Notes: generated by a model not told the origin, from the letters alone. A stretch of DNA of 56,949 nucleotides from JAAYZX01 sp040770645 (GCA_040770645.1 JAXGIS010000013.1:1-56949), one strand, 5' to 3'. Shown: positions 30,150 through 39,940, counted from the stretch's first letter. Program-made: numbers and translations.

Positions 30150-30368
30150 TGCTACTCCTCACTGTTGGTGCGTGGGGGAACCAAGGAATCAAGGCTACTT
30201 TCTCTCACAACCGCCGGGGGTGCGTCAAGGCTTTGACGGTTGAATCCCACCTGAGGCGGGAATACCCGCAGTACCCGTATCTGGGCGGCCTTCACGTCAC
30301 CGGCGACCTGAGGCGCATACGCCTACGTGGTGCCCGACGGTGTGCGGACGATGCAAAGGAGGACCGGC

Positions 30369-30671
30369 ATGCCGGAGTTTGGATCACCTTTCTCAGGATT
30401 GGCCAACGACAGGAAGCTGACACCCGAGGAGTTGGTAAGAGCCATACGCTTCATGATCGCGGCCGAGTACGAGGCCGTTCAGTTGTACATGCAGTTGGCG
30501 GAGTCCATCGACAACAAGCTGGCCATCGAAGTGCTGAAGGACATCGCCGACGAGGAACGAGTGCACGCCGGCGAGTTCTTGCGCCTGCTCCATGAGCTCG
30601 AACCGGACGAGCAGAAGTTCTACGCTGAAGGTGCGGAAGAGGTGGAGGAGGAGATAGAGAAGCTCAAGTAA
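30369..30671 (+). CDS. Small ferritin-like (rubrerythrin-fold) protein
   Basis: 100 aa from ATG 30369 with AAAGGAGG at 30355-30362. Two long helices: LVRAIRFMIAAEYEAVQLYM, with its metal-type Glu, and LKDIADEERVHAGEFLRLL with the ExxH motif. An acidic tail ends EEVEEEIEKLK. The two-helix half-ferritin pattern resembles the ferritin-like cargo domain found fused to or beside encapsulins in Thermotoga and Pyrococcus, which oxidises and stores iron as an oligomer. No encapsulin gene is seen nearby. It is divergent from glnS. Confidence 0.8.
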   Translation: MPEFGSPFSGLANDRKLTPEELVRAIRFMIAAEYEAVQLYMQLAESIDNKLAIEVLKDIADEERVHAGEFLRLLHELEPDEQKFYAEGAEEVEEEIEKLK

Positions 30672-30685
30672 GAGAGCGGGGGCTC

Positions 30686-30716
30686 ACCCAGGGGTGCGCC
30701 CGGCGGGTGTTTTCAT
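30686..30716 (+). terminator. Weak GC hairpin with TTTT after the ferritin-like gene
   Basis: CACCC and GGGTG can pair across a GC-rich loop and are followed by TTTTC. It lies between the convergent ferritin-like and wtpC genes. The stem is short, so this is a tentative call. Confidence 0.3.
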
Positions 30717-30746
30717 TTCCTTGCGCCGGTCATCAGCCGCTGCCTT

Positions 30747-31894
<1,148 letters not shown>

Positions 31895-31898
<4 letters not shown>

Positions 31899-32707
31899 CT
31901 CCGACCGCCCCACGCGCGCTGGCGACGGCGCGGCAAGAGCACCGTCCGCACCAAGATCAGGATGAGCAGGGCCAGGGCGAGGAGGAGGGCCGTGATGGGA
32001 AGCGCGGCCGACAGTCCGAAGCCCGCGAAACGCTCGTAGATGAGCACGGAAATGACTTTGGGATTGTATGCGAGTATGACAACGGCACCGAATTCGCTGA
32101 TACCACGTGCCCACATCAGGATGGCGCCCGCCATGATGCCCCGCCACGCCAGCGGCATGGTAACGCGCCCAAATGCACGCCACGGCCCCGCCCCCAGCGT
32201 GCGCGCCACTCGCTCCAGCCTCTCATCAACCAAGGCAAACGCCTCTCGGGCTGTGTCCACAAGGAGGGGCAGGCCCACGAACAGCATGGCCACCACGATC
32301 CCGGCGGCGTTCTCCGTGAAGTAGAAGCCCAGGGACTTCAGGGGTCCGCCCAACAGGCCCTGGCGGCCGTAAACCAGCAGCAGCGCCACTCCGGCTGCCG
32401 TGTGCGGGATGATTATGGGCAGATCAATGATGCCCTCCAGAATGGTCTTGCCTGGGAAGCTGCGACGTGCCAAGAGGTAGGCCAACGGGACACCCGCCAG
32501 CAGAGCCACCAGGGTTGCGAAGAAGGCGCACGTGAAGGTCAGCCACAGCGACGACAAGACATCGGGTTGTGTGAGACCGGAAGCCATCTCTCCGGGACCC
32601 GATGCGACCAGCGTCCCCAGAAGCGGAATAAGGATGAAGAGGACCAAGAGCAGCCCGGCGAACCAGAAGACCCAATCGAGCAGGCTCAACGCGCGTACGC
32701 GGCGCAC
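31895..32707 (-). CDS. wtpB: Molybdate/tungstate-type ABC transporter permease
   Basis: 270 aa, five to six membrane helices (FWFAGLLLVLFILIPLLGTL at the start; ALLLALALLILILVRTVLL at the end). The cytoplasmic EAA loop is LGAGPWRAFGRVTMPLAW, and IIDLPIIIPHTAAGVALLLV is characteristic of the ModB/WtpB permeases. It starts ten bases after the binding-protein gene and overlaps wtpC, so the three importer genes form one translational unit. Confidence 0.92.
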
Positions 32708-32717
32708 GGCTGCACGC

Positions 32718-33821
32718 TCAATCGGTCTGCGGGAGAGGCCGGCAGAGGGCCTTCACGGCTTCTGGAACGGCCTGTAAGTTGTCCGCAAGCGCGGGTGAAA
32801 TCATGGGTTGGTAGTTCTCCGCCATGATGCGCTGTCCTTCGGGACCCAGTAGATAGGCCAGGAGTGTGGCCGCAACGTCGGGGTGGCGGGCGTTGCTGGG
32901 GATGGTGACCGCATAGCGAATGGGCTCGCCGCGGAAGCGAGGCTTGACGCTGGCAAACCGCTGGAAATCGAGGGCCACTTCCACGCGACCGTATGCGTCG
33001 GCAAGAGACGGTTCACTCAGGTTGATCTCGGACGCCAGCGCCACGTACTGCAGGCGATGTTGCTTGATTACACTCACGTACTCGAACGCGTAGTCGATTT
33101 CGCCCGACTGCAACAGCGGCAGTAGTTGCACACTGTAGGGGCGAACCACAATGTGGGCATCCTTCTTGGTTTCGAGAATCTCGGGCACCTTTATGAGATC
33201 CACACCGCCGGCGTGGCTGACGCTGAGCGGGACCCGGAACTGGTCTCCGAAGGTGTCCTGGAACAGACGAGGTCGCCCCAGGGCCGACTCGGCAAGGTCG
33301 ATGGTCATGAGGGCGCGGTAACCGTTAGCGTCCAGGCGTGGGTCGGCTATACCCAACCGCACGCCGTCGCGATTGATGATCTCCGGCCAGTTGTCGGCTG
33401 AGAGCTCGTTCACGAACGCGCCTGTGGCGGTATGGGCGATCGCCATTTCGTTGGTGGCGAAGATCACATACCAGTCCGCATAGGGGCGGTCGGTCTGGGG
33501 ATCGGCTACCGAGTAAAGGAGCATGGGGATCAGATTGTGGTCGGCGGTGACGATGAGGTCGGCCTGCTCATGAAGATCGCTGACGTGACGGATGACCTGA
33601 ATGCTTCCGTGCCCCTCCATGTTCACGTCGATGTGCGGATGCGACGCTTCGAACTCCTTCTCCAGCTGCTCGAAGGGGATGATGAGACTCCCGGCGAACA
33701 GCACACGGAGGTTCATTTTCTCCTGGGAGCCGGCCCCACACCCGGCCAACAGCAACAGTGTGGCCACGGCGGTTAGAGTGAAGCTTAGGAGCCTGCCGGT
33801 GACGCGGCGGTGGGCGCTCAT
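32718..33821 (-). CDS. wtpA: Molybdate/tungstate-binding lipoprotein (WtpA-like)
   Basis: 367 aa. N-terminal lipoprotein signal with lipobox LLLLAGC. The mature part begins LRVLFAGSLIIPFEQLEKEF, as in the WtpA/ModA class that binds MoO4 or WO4 between two lobes, followed by ADLIVTADHNLIPMLLY, GIADPRLDANGYRALMTI, and the hinge EIDYAFEYVSVIKQH. The ATG at 33821 is chosen at the signal peptide; GTG 33830 is an alternative. The WtpA-type wording (anion-binding Ser in AGSL, and the EYVSVIKQ block) suggests tungstate/molybdate rather than sulfate. It is 109 bases downstream of the two-domain lipoprotein gene. Confidence 0.9.
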   Translation of the reverse strand: MSAHRRVTGRLLSFTLTAVATLLLLAGCGAGSQEKMNLRVLFAGSLIIPFEQLEKEFEASHPHIDVNMEGHGSIQVIRHVSDLHEQADLIVTADHNLIPMLLYSVADPQTDRPYADWYVIFATNEMAIAHTATGAFVNELSADNWPEIINRDGVRLGIADPRLDANGYRALMTIDLAESALGRPRLFQDTFGDQFRVPLSVSHAGGVDLIKVPEILETKKDAHIVVRPYSVQLLPLLQSGEIDYAFEYVSVIKQHRLQYVALASEINLSEPSLADAYGRVEVALDFQRFASVKPRFRGEPIRYAVTIPSNARHPDVAATLLAYLLGPEGQRIMAENYQPMISPALADNLQAVPEAVKALCRPLPQTD

Positions 33822-33930
33822 ATCCTTCACGCCTCGCGGGGGTGGGTTGGCTTCCGGGGCCGGGTCACGGGCGTTGGGGCGGACCGTCCCTTCGGGGGAG
33901 GCCCCCCCCGCACTCTCGTACCTCTTCACC

Positions 33931-34998
33931 CTATGGCTGCGGCAGCAGCAGCCTGATCTCACTGATCTTACCGATGGACTGCTCGTCGGTGATGCCCTCG
34001 CCGACCAGGCGCAGGGGCCAGTACTCTTCGGGCAGGGCGCTTCCGTTGAGCTTATAGGCGACGATGAGATCCTTGTTGTAGTACATGGTGGCACTGTTCA
34101 CGATGGTGGTAGCGCCGTCGGTGGCCAGTAGCTCCACCTCGTAGCCCGCGTTGGCCAGCTCGCGGTTGTAGGCGGGGCCGGTGTGAGGATTGTCGTCGTC
34201 AACCCGTCCGCACAAAAGGTAGAGGGCCACGCCGGTCCAGGTGTCGCCGTGGGCGTCTTTCCACTCCCGGCCGTGACAACCGATGGCGGCGCCCGTTTCA
34301 AACGCGGCCCGATCCATCTCCTCGGTTATGTCTCCAGTGAGGAGTAGCGACCACTCCTTCTCAATCGGTTTGGTCCGGAGCTTGGTGACCCACTTGACCC
34401 ACCAGTGGCCGTCGGTGACCTGGTCCTTCTGGGGGCCGACGATGCATAGGCGTAGGGTACCCCAGCTATCGGGATCGAGGGCTTGACCGTCCATCTCGTA
34501 CGCCACCACGAGTTGCAGGGGTCCCTCCACCTCGTTCTCGGCACCGGTGACCATGTCGTACGTGAGGAAGTCACCCGCGGCTATCTGGCTGTACGAAACC
34601 GTCATTTCGTAGCCGTCTTTGGCGATGATGCCCACTGCATCATCCTCGGTCAGGCCGCCCACGTCGCCAAACAGGTCTTTCACGGCCACGCCCTTCATGA
34701 GCGCGGGCGGAGTGATCCGTCCCGTGGAGCTTTTCATGCCCCCGTAACCCTCCGTGGCGGGCATGGCCTTGAGCTGTTCCAGGGTGTAGGAGATGGTGCC
34801 CTTGGGTCCTGTCACTTCCAGCACCGGCGCATCGGCCGGGATTGTGCTCGAGGGCGCCGGAGCGGCCGCTGTGGTTGCCGATGCCCCGGTATTCGTCTGG
34901 CCGGAGCCGCAGCCGGCCAGAATCGCGCAGCACAGGCAGAGCCAGATGACAGCCAGCCAGCGAAGAAGGGAGCGGCCCGTCGTTGTCACCGAGCGCAT
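33931..34998 (-). CDS. Lipoprotein with two sulfite-oxidase-like (Moco-domain-like) domains
   Basis: 355 aa. Lipobox in CCAILAGC, then a Thr/Ala/Pro spacer. Domain A (about 58-190): GTISYTLEQLKAMPATEGYG, MKGVAVKDLFGDVGG, AKDGYEMTVSY, LQLVVAYEMDG and DQVTDGHWWVKWVTKL. Domain B (about 195-350): LLLTGDITEEMD, GAAIGCHGREWKDAHGDTW, TGVALYLLCG, LLATDGATTIV and KISEIRLLL. The strand order and the DGY block recall PF00174-type (Oxidored_molyb) folds; domain A lacks any cysteine at the Moco-ligand position, while B has one Cys in GCHG. It abuts the SLH gene (start 34998, stop of the previous gene 35000-35002). A role beside the oxyanion importer is inferred. Confidence 0.7.
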   Translation of the reverse strand: MRSVTTTGRSLLRWLAVIWLCLCCAILAGCGSGQTNTGASATTAAAPAPSSTIPADAPVLEVTGPKGTISYTLEQLKAMPATEGYGGMKSSTGRITPPALMKGVAVKDLFGDVGGLTEDDAVGIIAKDGYEMTVSYSQIAAGDFLTYDMVTGAENEVEGPLQLVVAYEMDGQALDPDSWGTLRLCIVGPQKDQVTDGHWWVKWVTKLRTKPIEKEWSLLLTGDITEEMDRAAFETGAAIGCHGREWKDAHGDTWTGVALYLLCGRVDDDNPHTGPAYNRELANAGYEVELLATDGATTIVNSATMYYNKDLIVAYKLNGSALPEEYWPLRLVGEGITDEQSIGKISEIRLLLPQP

Positions 34999-34999
34999 A

Positions 35000-36064
35000 C
35001 TACTCCACCACGATTTTGACGATCTGCTTGATCCACAGCTTGCTCGCCGTAACCTGATCGGCAGCAGCGCTCACCAGGGCCGTGCGGAGCGGCCCATCGC
35101 CGTAGGCCAGAGCGGCATCGCCCACCTGATACGCCAGGATCAAAGTGAGCGGGTCACGATCTTTCAGCTCTTCTCCTGAGACCGGGTCGAGCTGCGCTAC
35201 GGTACCGGCGGTTTCGGCGGCGTTGAACGTCTTTCTGTACCCGTCGGATGCGTGGAAGGTGACGGTGTTTCCGCCGCCCACCAGGGCCATGAGATCGGCC
35301 AGTGAGACGCCCTTGAAGCGCAGGGGCCCGGTGACGTTGCCCAGCGAGTTCCTGTAACCGCCGAAGCCTTCGCTCGACTCCATCCCCATCACATCGGCGA
35401 TAGAGAGACGCTCGGTGCCGCCCGGACCGACCAGCCGGAGCGTCATGGTGAACAGGGCGTGGAGCAACTCGGCCGTCTCACCGCGGGTGGCTTCCTGGGT
35501 GGTGTCCCACGTGGCGAGGTTGGCTATGCCGTCCAGTAGACCGTTGTACTCGGCTCTTTTGATGTTAGCCCCGTGCGTGGGGTCGGAGTAGTTGAGCTGA
35601 CCCTGGTAGCCGTCGGGTGGTGGGGCCAGAACATCGCCGGCCGCCCGGACGGTCACGGTGATCAGTTGCTGCCGGGTTAGGTTATCCCAGAACCCGAAGT
35701 TGCCGGACTCATATCCCTTCACAATGTTGTTGGCCGCGGCCACGGCTGCGTAGGCGCCCGGATACAGCGGATTTGCAGGATCGACGGCCGGGGTATCCAG
35801 GAAGGTGGAGGTGTCGGCCTCGCTGACGGCGTACTCCATGGTGAGGACGGCCATTTTGGCGAACTGGGCGCGTAGCAGATGATCATCAGGCCCAAAGAGG
35901 CCGTCCTTGTACCCACCCACGATCTCCCAAGCGGCCAGGTTGTTGATGGCCTTCTTATACGGCGACTCGCCCACGTCTGTGAACTCCGCCAGCGCAGGGG
36001 TCACTGTGGCCAGCAACAGCACCACGGTTAAGACGAAACAGGCGAATAGGTGTTTTGCTCTCAT
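35000..36064 (-). CDS. SLH-anchored protein with one sulfite-oxidase-like domain
   Basis: 354 aa. Start 36064 with AGGAAG upstream. A signal peptide (LFACFVLTVVLLLATVTPAL) precedes three SLH repeats: EFTDVGESPYKKAINNLAAW with GGYKDGLFGPDDHLLRAQFA; AYAAVAAANNIVKGYESGNF with LTRQQLITVTVRAAG; and ANIKRAEYNGLLDGIANL with TRGETAELLHALF. The C-terminal domain (about 225-354) matches domain A of the downstream lipoprotein: GFGGYRNSLGNVTGPL, FKGVSLADLMALVGGG, HASDGYRKTF, LTLILAYQVGD and DQVTASKLWIKQIVKI. It would display the domain on the cell surface. No redox cysteine is present in it. Confidence 0.75.
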   Translation of the reverse strand: MRAKHLFACFVLTVVLLLATVTPALAEFTDVGESPYKKAINNLAAWEIVGGYKDGLFGPDDHLLRAQFAKMAVLTMEYAVSEADTSTFLDTPAVDPANPLYPGAYAAVAAANNIVKGYESGNFGFWDNLTRQQLITVTVRAAGDVLAPPPDGYQGQLNYSDPTHGANIKRAEYNGLLDGIANLATWDTTQEATRGETAELLHALFTMTLRLVGPGGTERLSIADVMGMESSEGFGGYRNSLGNVTGPLRFKGVSLADLMALVGGGNTVTFHASDGYRKTFNAAETAGTVAQLDPVSGEELKDRDPLTLILAYQVGDAALAYGDGPLRTALVSAAADQVTASKLWIKQIVKIVVE

Positions 36065-36084
36065 GCCTCTTCCTTTCGGTTGAC

Positions 36085-36891
36085 TCAGCGTACTTCTATG
36101 ACGGATACAAATTTGACCCAAAGCCAGCTGTCGGTGACTTGATCGGCAGAGGGGCTCAAGAACGCGATGCGCAGCGGACCCCCCTCTTGTTGGCCCACGG
36201 CGCCGCCCCGAAGCTCGTAAGCCACAACCGGCGTCACCGCGCCGTCGATGTCATCTGTGGGTTCCCCGTTATTGGGGCGATACGTGGCCACAAGGCCACG
36301 GAGTTCGTCTGGGCTGAGATCCTGTCGGTATCCGTCCGAAGCCACCACGGTGACGGCTGATCCGCCGCCCACCAAGTCCAGCAGCGTCTGCAGAGCCGCT
36401 CCCCGATACTCGCGTGGGGCAGTGATATTGCCAAGGGAGTTTTTCCACCCGCCGAATCCCACGGTGGCCGGGAGGGCCCTGAGTTCGGCCAAAGAAAGCC
36501 CGACCGTCTTCCCCGCCCCTCGGACGGTCAGCACCACCGTTTTGGCTGTAGTGGCCGGGGAGAGGGTGGAAGTGGAAGAAGTGCCCGGTGTCTGTGGTGA
36601 TGAAGTAGTGGTTGTGGTTGGGGAACTGGTGCCGGGCTCGCTCTCGGTGACGGGTACGGTTGACCCGGTGGAGGCAGGGGTTCCGCTCTGGCCGGGCCTA
36701 AGAGGGGCTGTGGTGAGGATCGTATAAGTCTGAGGGGCGGTAGTGGTGGATGCATCCACCATCTGTGGGGTTGTGCTTGTCTGTGCCGTGTTGGCTCCAC
36801 AGCCGGCGCCGCACCACACCACGAACATCACGGTGCACAAGGCTCGACAGATGTGCCGGGAGCCGCGCACACAACGCAGGAACCGAACCAA
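36085..36891 (-). CDS. Lipoprotein with Ser/Thr linker and one sulfite-oxidase-like domain
   Basis: 268 aa from TTG 36891 (AAAGGAGAGG upstream). Lipobox VWCGAGC, then a 90-residue Ser/Thr/Pro linker typical of wall-spanning lipoproteins. The C-terminal domain (about 120-268) has LSLAELRALPATVGFGGW, KNSLGNITAPREYRG, LLDLVGGGSAVTVVASDGYR, TPVVAYELRGG, GPLRIAFLSPSADQVTD and WLWVKFVSVIEV, clearly homologous to the domains of the next two genes. It lacks the Moco-ligand cysteine. First gene of the six-gene minus-strand set ending in wtpC. Confidence 0.72.
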   Translation of the reverse strand: MVRFLRCVRGSRHICRALCTVMFVVWCGAGCGANTAQTSTTPQMVDASTTTAPQTYTILTTAPLRPGQSGTPASTGSTVPVTESEPGTSSPTTTTTSSPQTPGTSSTSTLSPATTAKTVVLTVRGAGKTVGLSLAELRALPATVGFGGWKNSLGNITAPREYRGAALQTLLDLVGGGSAVTVVASDGYRQDLSPDELRGLVATYRPNNGEPTDDIDGAVTPVVAYELRGGAVGQQEGGPLRIAFLSPSADQVTDSWLWVKFVSVIEVR

Positions 36892-37217
36892 TCAACCTCT
36901 CCTTTCCAAACACCGGGAGGTGGTGTCCCAGATCAGAACCCATCTCGACTGCGTCACCCGGCCGTGCAGAACCAGAAGCACACAGGTCTGTTTGCCCGCT
37001 CCGAGTCTGTGGCGAGTGTCTACAGGCCTCTTGTGCCGGCTTCCTGATCCAGGCGCAGATTGTATCAGTTGTAGCATTTCATCTGCTCTTTACCGGGAGT
37101 CGACTTGTCTGGTTGAGGCCTGCAGGCCACACGTGCGCAACAGAGGGTGTGGATGTAGGGCGGCGGGCTTGTTGTCCTCGGTTGGGCCGGTGTCTGCCGG
37201 AGAACGATCGCCGTACC
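36892..37217. other. Divergent intergenic region, no gene recognised
   Basis: This stretch of about 330 bases separates the minus-strand lipoprotein operon from the TetR gene. It should hold the operon promoter on the minus strand, but I find no hexamer pair good enough to name. No RNA or ORF is supported. Confidence 0.4.
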
Positions 37218-37246
37218 TTGACGACCTCGGCGGCTGCGCGTAGACT
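37218..37246 (+). promoter_or_regulatory. Promoter of the tetR-family gene
   Basis: -35 TTGACG (37218-37223), exact 17-bp spacer, -10 TAGACT (37241-37246). Predicted start about 37253, inside the palindrome at 37250-37273. Confidence 0.65.
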
Positions 37247-37249
37247 GGT

Positions 37250-37273
37250 AAGTTAGTTATCGCTATTTAACTT
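37250..37273 (+). promoter_or_regulatory. Imperfect palindrome, probable TetR operator
   Basis: A 24-base inverted repeat with outer arms AAGTTA / TAACTT, centred just downstream of the -10 box and ten bases before the start codon. This is the classical place for autorepression by the TetR-type protein encoded next. Confidence 0.6.
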
Positions 37274-37283
37274 CGGAGCCGGG

Positions 37284-37877
37284 ATGACTACACGCACCAC
37301 TCGCCAGACCCAGATCATCGAGGAGTCCCTTGCGCTCATCGCGGAAGAGGGGATGGAGGGACTCACTTATCGTAATCTCTCGGAGCGATTCGGTATCAGT
37401 ATCCCTGCCTTCTACCGGCATTTCCCCAGCAAAGCCGACATTCTCCTGAACATCATTGACTACTTGGACGAAGTAAGTTTGGGCGTCTATGATTCCGCTC
37501 AGGCGGCTGGAAGCGATCCCCTAGACACGCTGGGACTCGTTCTCATGGGGTACGCGGAGCAGTTCTCACGGAATGCCGCTCTCACGGCTGTGCTCTTCCC
37601 CGACGTGATTGGGGGCAACAAGCATGAACTTCAGGAGGGTGTCCTCCGGCGCATGGGCGAGAACCACCGGCGGCTGACGGACTTGGTAGCGGACGGGATT
37701 GCAGCCGGTCTGGTGCGCGCGGATGTCCCGCCCGAAAGGTGGGCGCTTCTGGTCATGGCCGCTCTTCGTCTGGAAGTCACGCTTTGGCGTTTGGAGGGGA
37801 GAAGAACCGACCTCACGGCAGGAGTGGCGGCCCTGTGCAGCCATCTGAAGAAGATCCTCAGCGCCGACACGGCGTAG
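37284..37877 (+). CDS. TetR-family transcriptional regulator
   Basis: 197 aa. N-terminal helix-turn-helix: EESLALIAEEGMEGLTYRNL, SERFGISIPAFYRHFPSKAD. The C-terminal ligand domain is helical with RMGENHRRLTDLVADGIAAG and ends VAALCSHLKKIL, as in the AcrR/FadR-like group. ATG 37284 follows GGAG. It heads a same-strand group with a membrane protein (37909) and a cupin (38501), which it may control in addition to itself through the palindrome at its promoter. Ligand unknown. Confidence 0.92.
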   Translation: MTTRTTRQTQIIEESLALIAEEGMEGLTYRNLSERFGISIPAFYRHFPSKADILLNIIDYLDEVSLGVYDSAQAAGSDPLDTLGLVLMGYAEQFSRNAALTAVLFPDVIGGNKHELQEGVLRRMGENHRRLTDLVADGIAAGLVRADVPPERWALLVMAALRLEVTLWRLEGRRTDLTAGVAALCSHLKKILSADTA

Positions 37878-37908
37878 GCGGGACTAGTCCAAGCACGAGG
37901 GGAGTAAT

Positions 37909-38472
37909 GTGTCTGGAAAGATGTTGGTCATCACAATCATATTGTTCTTTCATGATCTGTTCACGGTTGTATGGGTGGGCGGCATGATCGCTCTGGGTCT
38001 GGGAATGATGCCGGCCCTTCGGCGCAGCCTGGGTACCGGACCTCAGACACAGCGGATCGTCGGTGTGTTCCAGAGCGGGTTTCGTTGGGTCAGCTACGCA
38101 TGCATCATCGGTTTGGTGGTCACCGGCGTGCTCCTCTCCCGGAGAAACCCAGAGTTCCAGGGATTCTTTGCTTGGGGTAACGCGTATTCGGCGTTCCTTT
38201 CCCTCAAACACATTCTTGTCGTGGTCATGGTGCTGATCGTCATGGTGCGGGCCACAGCCCTCGCACCCAGAGTCCTTCACGGCACTACCGGCCCGGTGGG
38301 CCCCCAGGGGGCTCCGGCTCGATTACAGGGGAAGGTGGCGGGTCCCGACCCAACCCCGCTTCGCCCCACCCTCCGCAACCGTCTGTCGATGCTACTGCTC
38401 TTCGTCAACATCGTCTTGGGGGTTGCTGTCTTGTTCTTGAGTGCCGCCACCACGATGTTGGGTATTAGCTAA
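37909..38472 (+). CDS. Integral membrane protein (CopD-like)
   Basis: 187 aa from GTG 37909 with GGGGAG upstream. Four hydrophobic segments: ILFFHDLFTVVWVGGMIALG, WVSYACIIGLVVTGVLL, HILVVVMVLIVMV and LLLFVNIVLGVAVLFL. Conserved His in FFHDLF and LKHILVVVM with the W-V-G-G motif are typical of the CopD-type/haem-like four-helix membrane family, whose members are often linked to copper or electron transfer. A cytoplasmic Pro/Gly loop lies between helices 3 and 4. It is 32 bases after tetR; function is inferred only loosely. Confidence 0.7.
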   Translation: MSGKMLVITIILFFHDLFTVVWVGGMIALGLGMMPALRRSLGTGPQTQRIVGVFQSGFRWVSYACIIGLVVTGVLLSRRNPEFQGFFAWGNAYSAFLSLKHILVVVMVLIVMVRATALAPRVLHGTTGPVGPQGAPARLQGKVAGPDPTPLRPTLRNRLSMLLLFVNIVLGVAVLFLSAATTMLGIS

Positions 38473-39940
38473 GTAAGCGTGGCACTGAAAGGAGCGGACA
38501 ATGAAGATCATCAAGGCCTTGGAGGCGGCCCAGAGCGAGAACCCTCATGGCGTGGATGCACGCGGCCTCCACAGCACTGAGCACGTCCAAGTCAGCATGA
38601 TTACCCTGAAGCCTGGGGAGGGGCTGAAGCGGCATCTGACGCCGGTCGACGCCTTCTTCTACGTCCTCGAGGGCACGGGCAAGGTGGAGATAGGTGGTGA
38701 AGTGGAAGAGGTAAGCGCAGACATGTTGATCGACAGCCCTGCTCGTGTGCCGCACCGCCTCTTCAATGAGAGCGATGCCGACTTCCGCTTCCTGGTGGTC
38801 AAAGCCCCACGCCAGAGTGATCCCACCAGGTTGCTTTAGAAGGGCTCCGGTTGTCCCCCGGAAACCGCGGGCCCACTGGTCTTCCGGGTCGGTGAGGTCA
38901 TCGCGTACTTGGATGACGCCGTCCGGCGTGATGATCTCCAGGGGGACGTACCGCACGCGAAGCTCCACGCCGCTACCGTCGGGAGCCCTGTGTATCAGCT
39001 CTTCAACGTGGGCCACTTGTTGACTGGTGGGTGCGGCCGGAGCCCGGACCACAGCTCGAACCACTGCTGCGGAACCGGCCTTTTCGTACCGCACCTCAGC
39101 CAGATGTGCTCCGGGCCACTCCTCGACCGCCCGCCGGATCACCTCAGCCGTGCGGGATCGAAAGAGCTGCTCACGTACGGTCTGCTGGAGATTGAACCCC
39201 ATGAGGCCGGCCAACAAAACCAGAAGGAGCAGACTCAGGGAGCTTCGAGCCAGAAACCCGCGGAGTGAACGCCCACTGCGACGGGTGACGCCACGGAAGC
39301 CCACCAGCCACAACACCACGGCCGAAGCCGCCTGAATGGCGACGATGTTTACGAAGGCGAGTTCGAAGGCTCCAAGCGCCAGGCCCAGCTCACCACGTCC
39401 CAGCAGGATGCTGGAAGCACACAGGGGCGGCACCAACGCCGTGGCCACTGCCACCCCCACCAAGGACACGCTGAGTCTGCTGGAGACGGCGGCGTAGGCT
39501 CCGGCTGCGCCGCCGGCGACTGCCACCATGAGGTCGAGCAGGTTGGGGGAGGTTCGAGCCACGATTTCAGGGGTTATGGGGATATCACGGTGGAGGAGTC
39601 CGATTACGAAAGCTGTGGCGTACACCAAAACCACCCCGCCCACCAGCGAAACCAGAGCGGAACGGGTGAGGCGGTAATCACCCTCGACCAGGCTCAGGGA
39701 CATGCCCATGATGGGGCCGATGAGCATGGCGACGATCATGGCCCCTATCACCACGGCGGGACTGTTGGCCAGCAGCCCGTAGCTGGCGATGACCGCTGCC
39801 AAGATGTTCATGAGGACGTAGGCTCTGTCGAATGCGGCCCCAGCGCGTATGTTGTCGTGGACTTTCTGCCGATTGAACACCTCGGCCGCCACAGCCTCTC
39901 CCTTCCCATGAGCCGGCAGGTTTTCGAGGTCTCCGCACAT
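38465..39940 (-). CDS. DUF389 (TIGR00341-type) membrane protein, read-through C terminus
   Basis: Start 39940 (GGAG upstream; a GTG at about 39892 with AAGGGAG is an alternative). The core has about six membrane helices: LMNILAAVIASYGLLANSPA, VVIGAMIVAMLIGPIMGMSL, LVGGVVLVYATAFVIGLLH, AAGAYAAVSSRLSVSLVGVA, ALVPPLCASSILLG, LLLLVLLAGLMGFNL. A soluble domain follows (VELRVRYVPLEIITPDGVI), where the family normally ends near 38900. Here the frame stays open for a further 400 bases antisense to the cupin gene, which is unlikely to be real; a lost stop by indel is probable. Function of the family is unknown; transport is suspected. Confidence 0.75.
   Translation of the reverse strand: MCGDLENLPAHGKGEAVAAEVFNRQKVHDNIRAGAAFDRAYVLMNILAAVIASYGLLANSPAVVIGAMIVAMLIGPIMGMSLSLVEGDYRLTRSALVSLVGGVVLVYATAFVIGLLHRDIPITPEIVARTSPNLLDLMVAVAGGAAGAYAAVSSRLSVSLVGVAVATALVPPLCASSILLGRGELGLALGAFELAFVNIVAIQAASAVVLWLVGFRGVTRRSGRSLRGFLARSSLSLLLLVLLAGLMGFNLQQTVREQLFRSRTAEVIRRAVEEWPGAHLAEVRYEKAGSAAVVRAVVRAPAAPTSQQVAHVEELIHRAPDGSGVELRVRYVPLEIITPDGVIQVRDDLTDPEDQWARGFRGTTGALLKQPGGITLAWGFDHQEAEVGIALIEEAVRHTSRAVDQHVCAYLFHFTTYLHLARALEDVEEGVDRRQMPLQPLPRLQGNHADLDVLSAVEAACIHAMRVLALGRLQGLDDLHCPLLSVPRLLS
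38501..38839 (+). CDS. Cupin-domain protein
   Basis: 112 aa; AAAGGAG precedes the ATG. Single cupin barrel: VSMITLKPGEGLKRHLTP, FFYVLEGTGKVEIGGE, and the second motif SPARVPHRLFNESD. One His (RHLTP) and the distal His (PHRLF) could bind a metal, but the usual second His of motif 1 is missing. No enzyme can be named. It follows the membrane protein by 28 bases and converges with the DUF389 gene. Confidence 0.85.
   Translation: MKIIKALEAAQSENPHGVDARGLHSTEHVQVSMITLKPGEGLKRHLTPVDAFFYVLEGTGKVEIGGEVEEVSADMLIDSPARVPHRLFNESDADFRFLVVKAPRQSDPTRLL

Noticed and set aside
30369..30671. Encapsulin nanocompartment locus
   Set aside because: Only the ferritin-like protein is present; no shell-protein gene is found in the flanking sequence.
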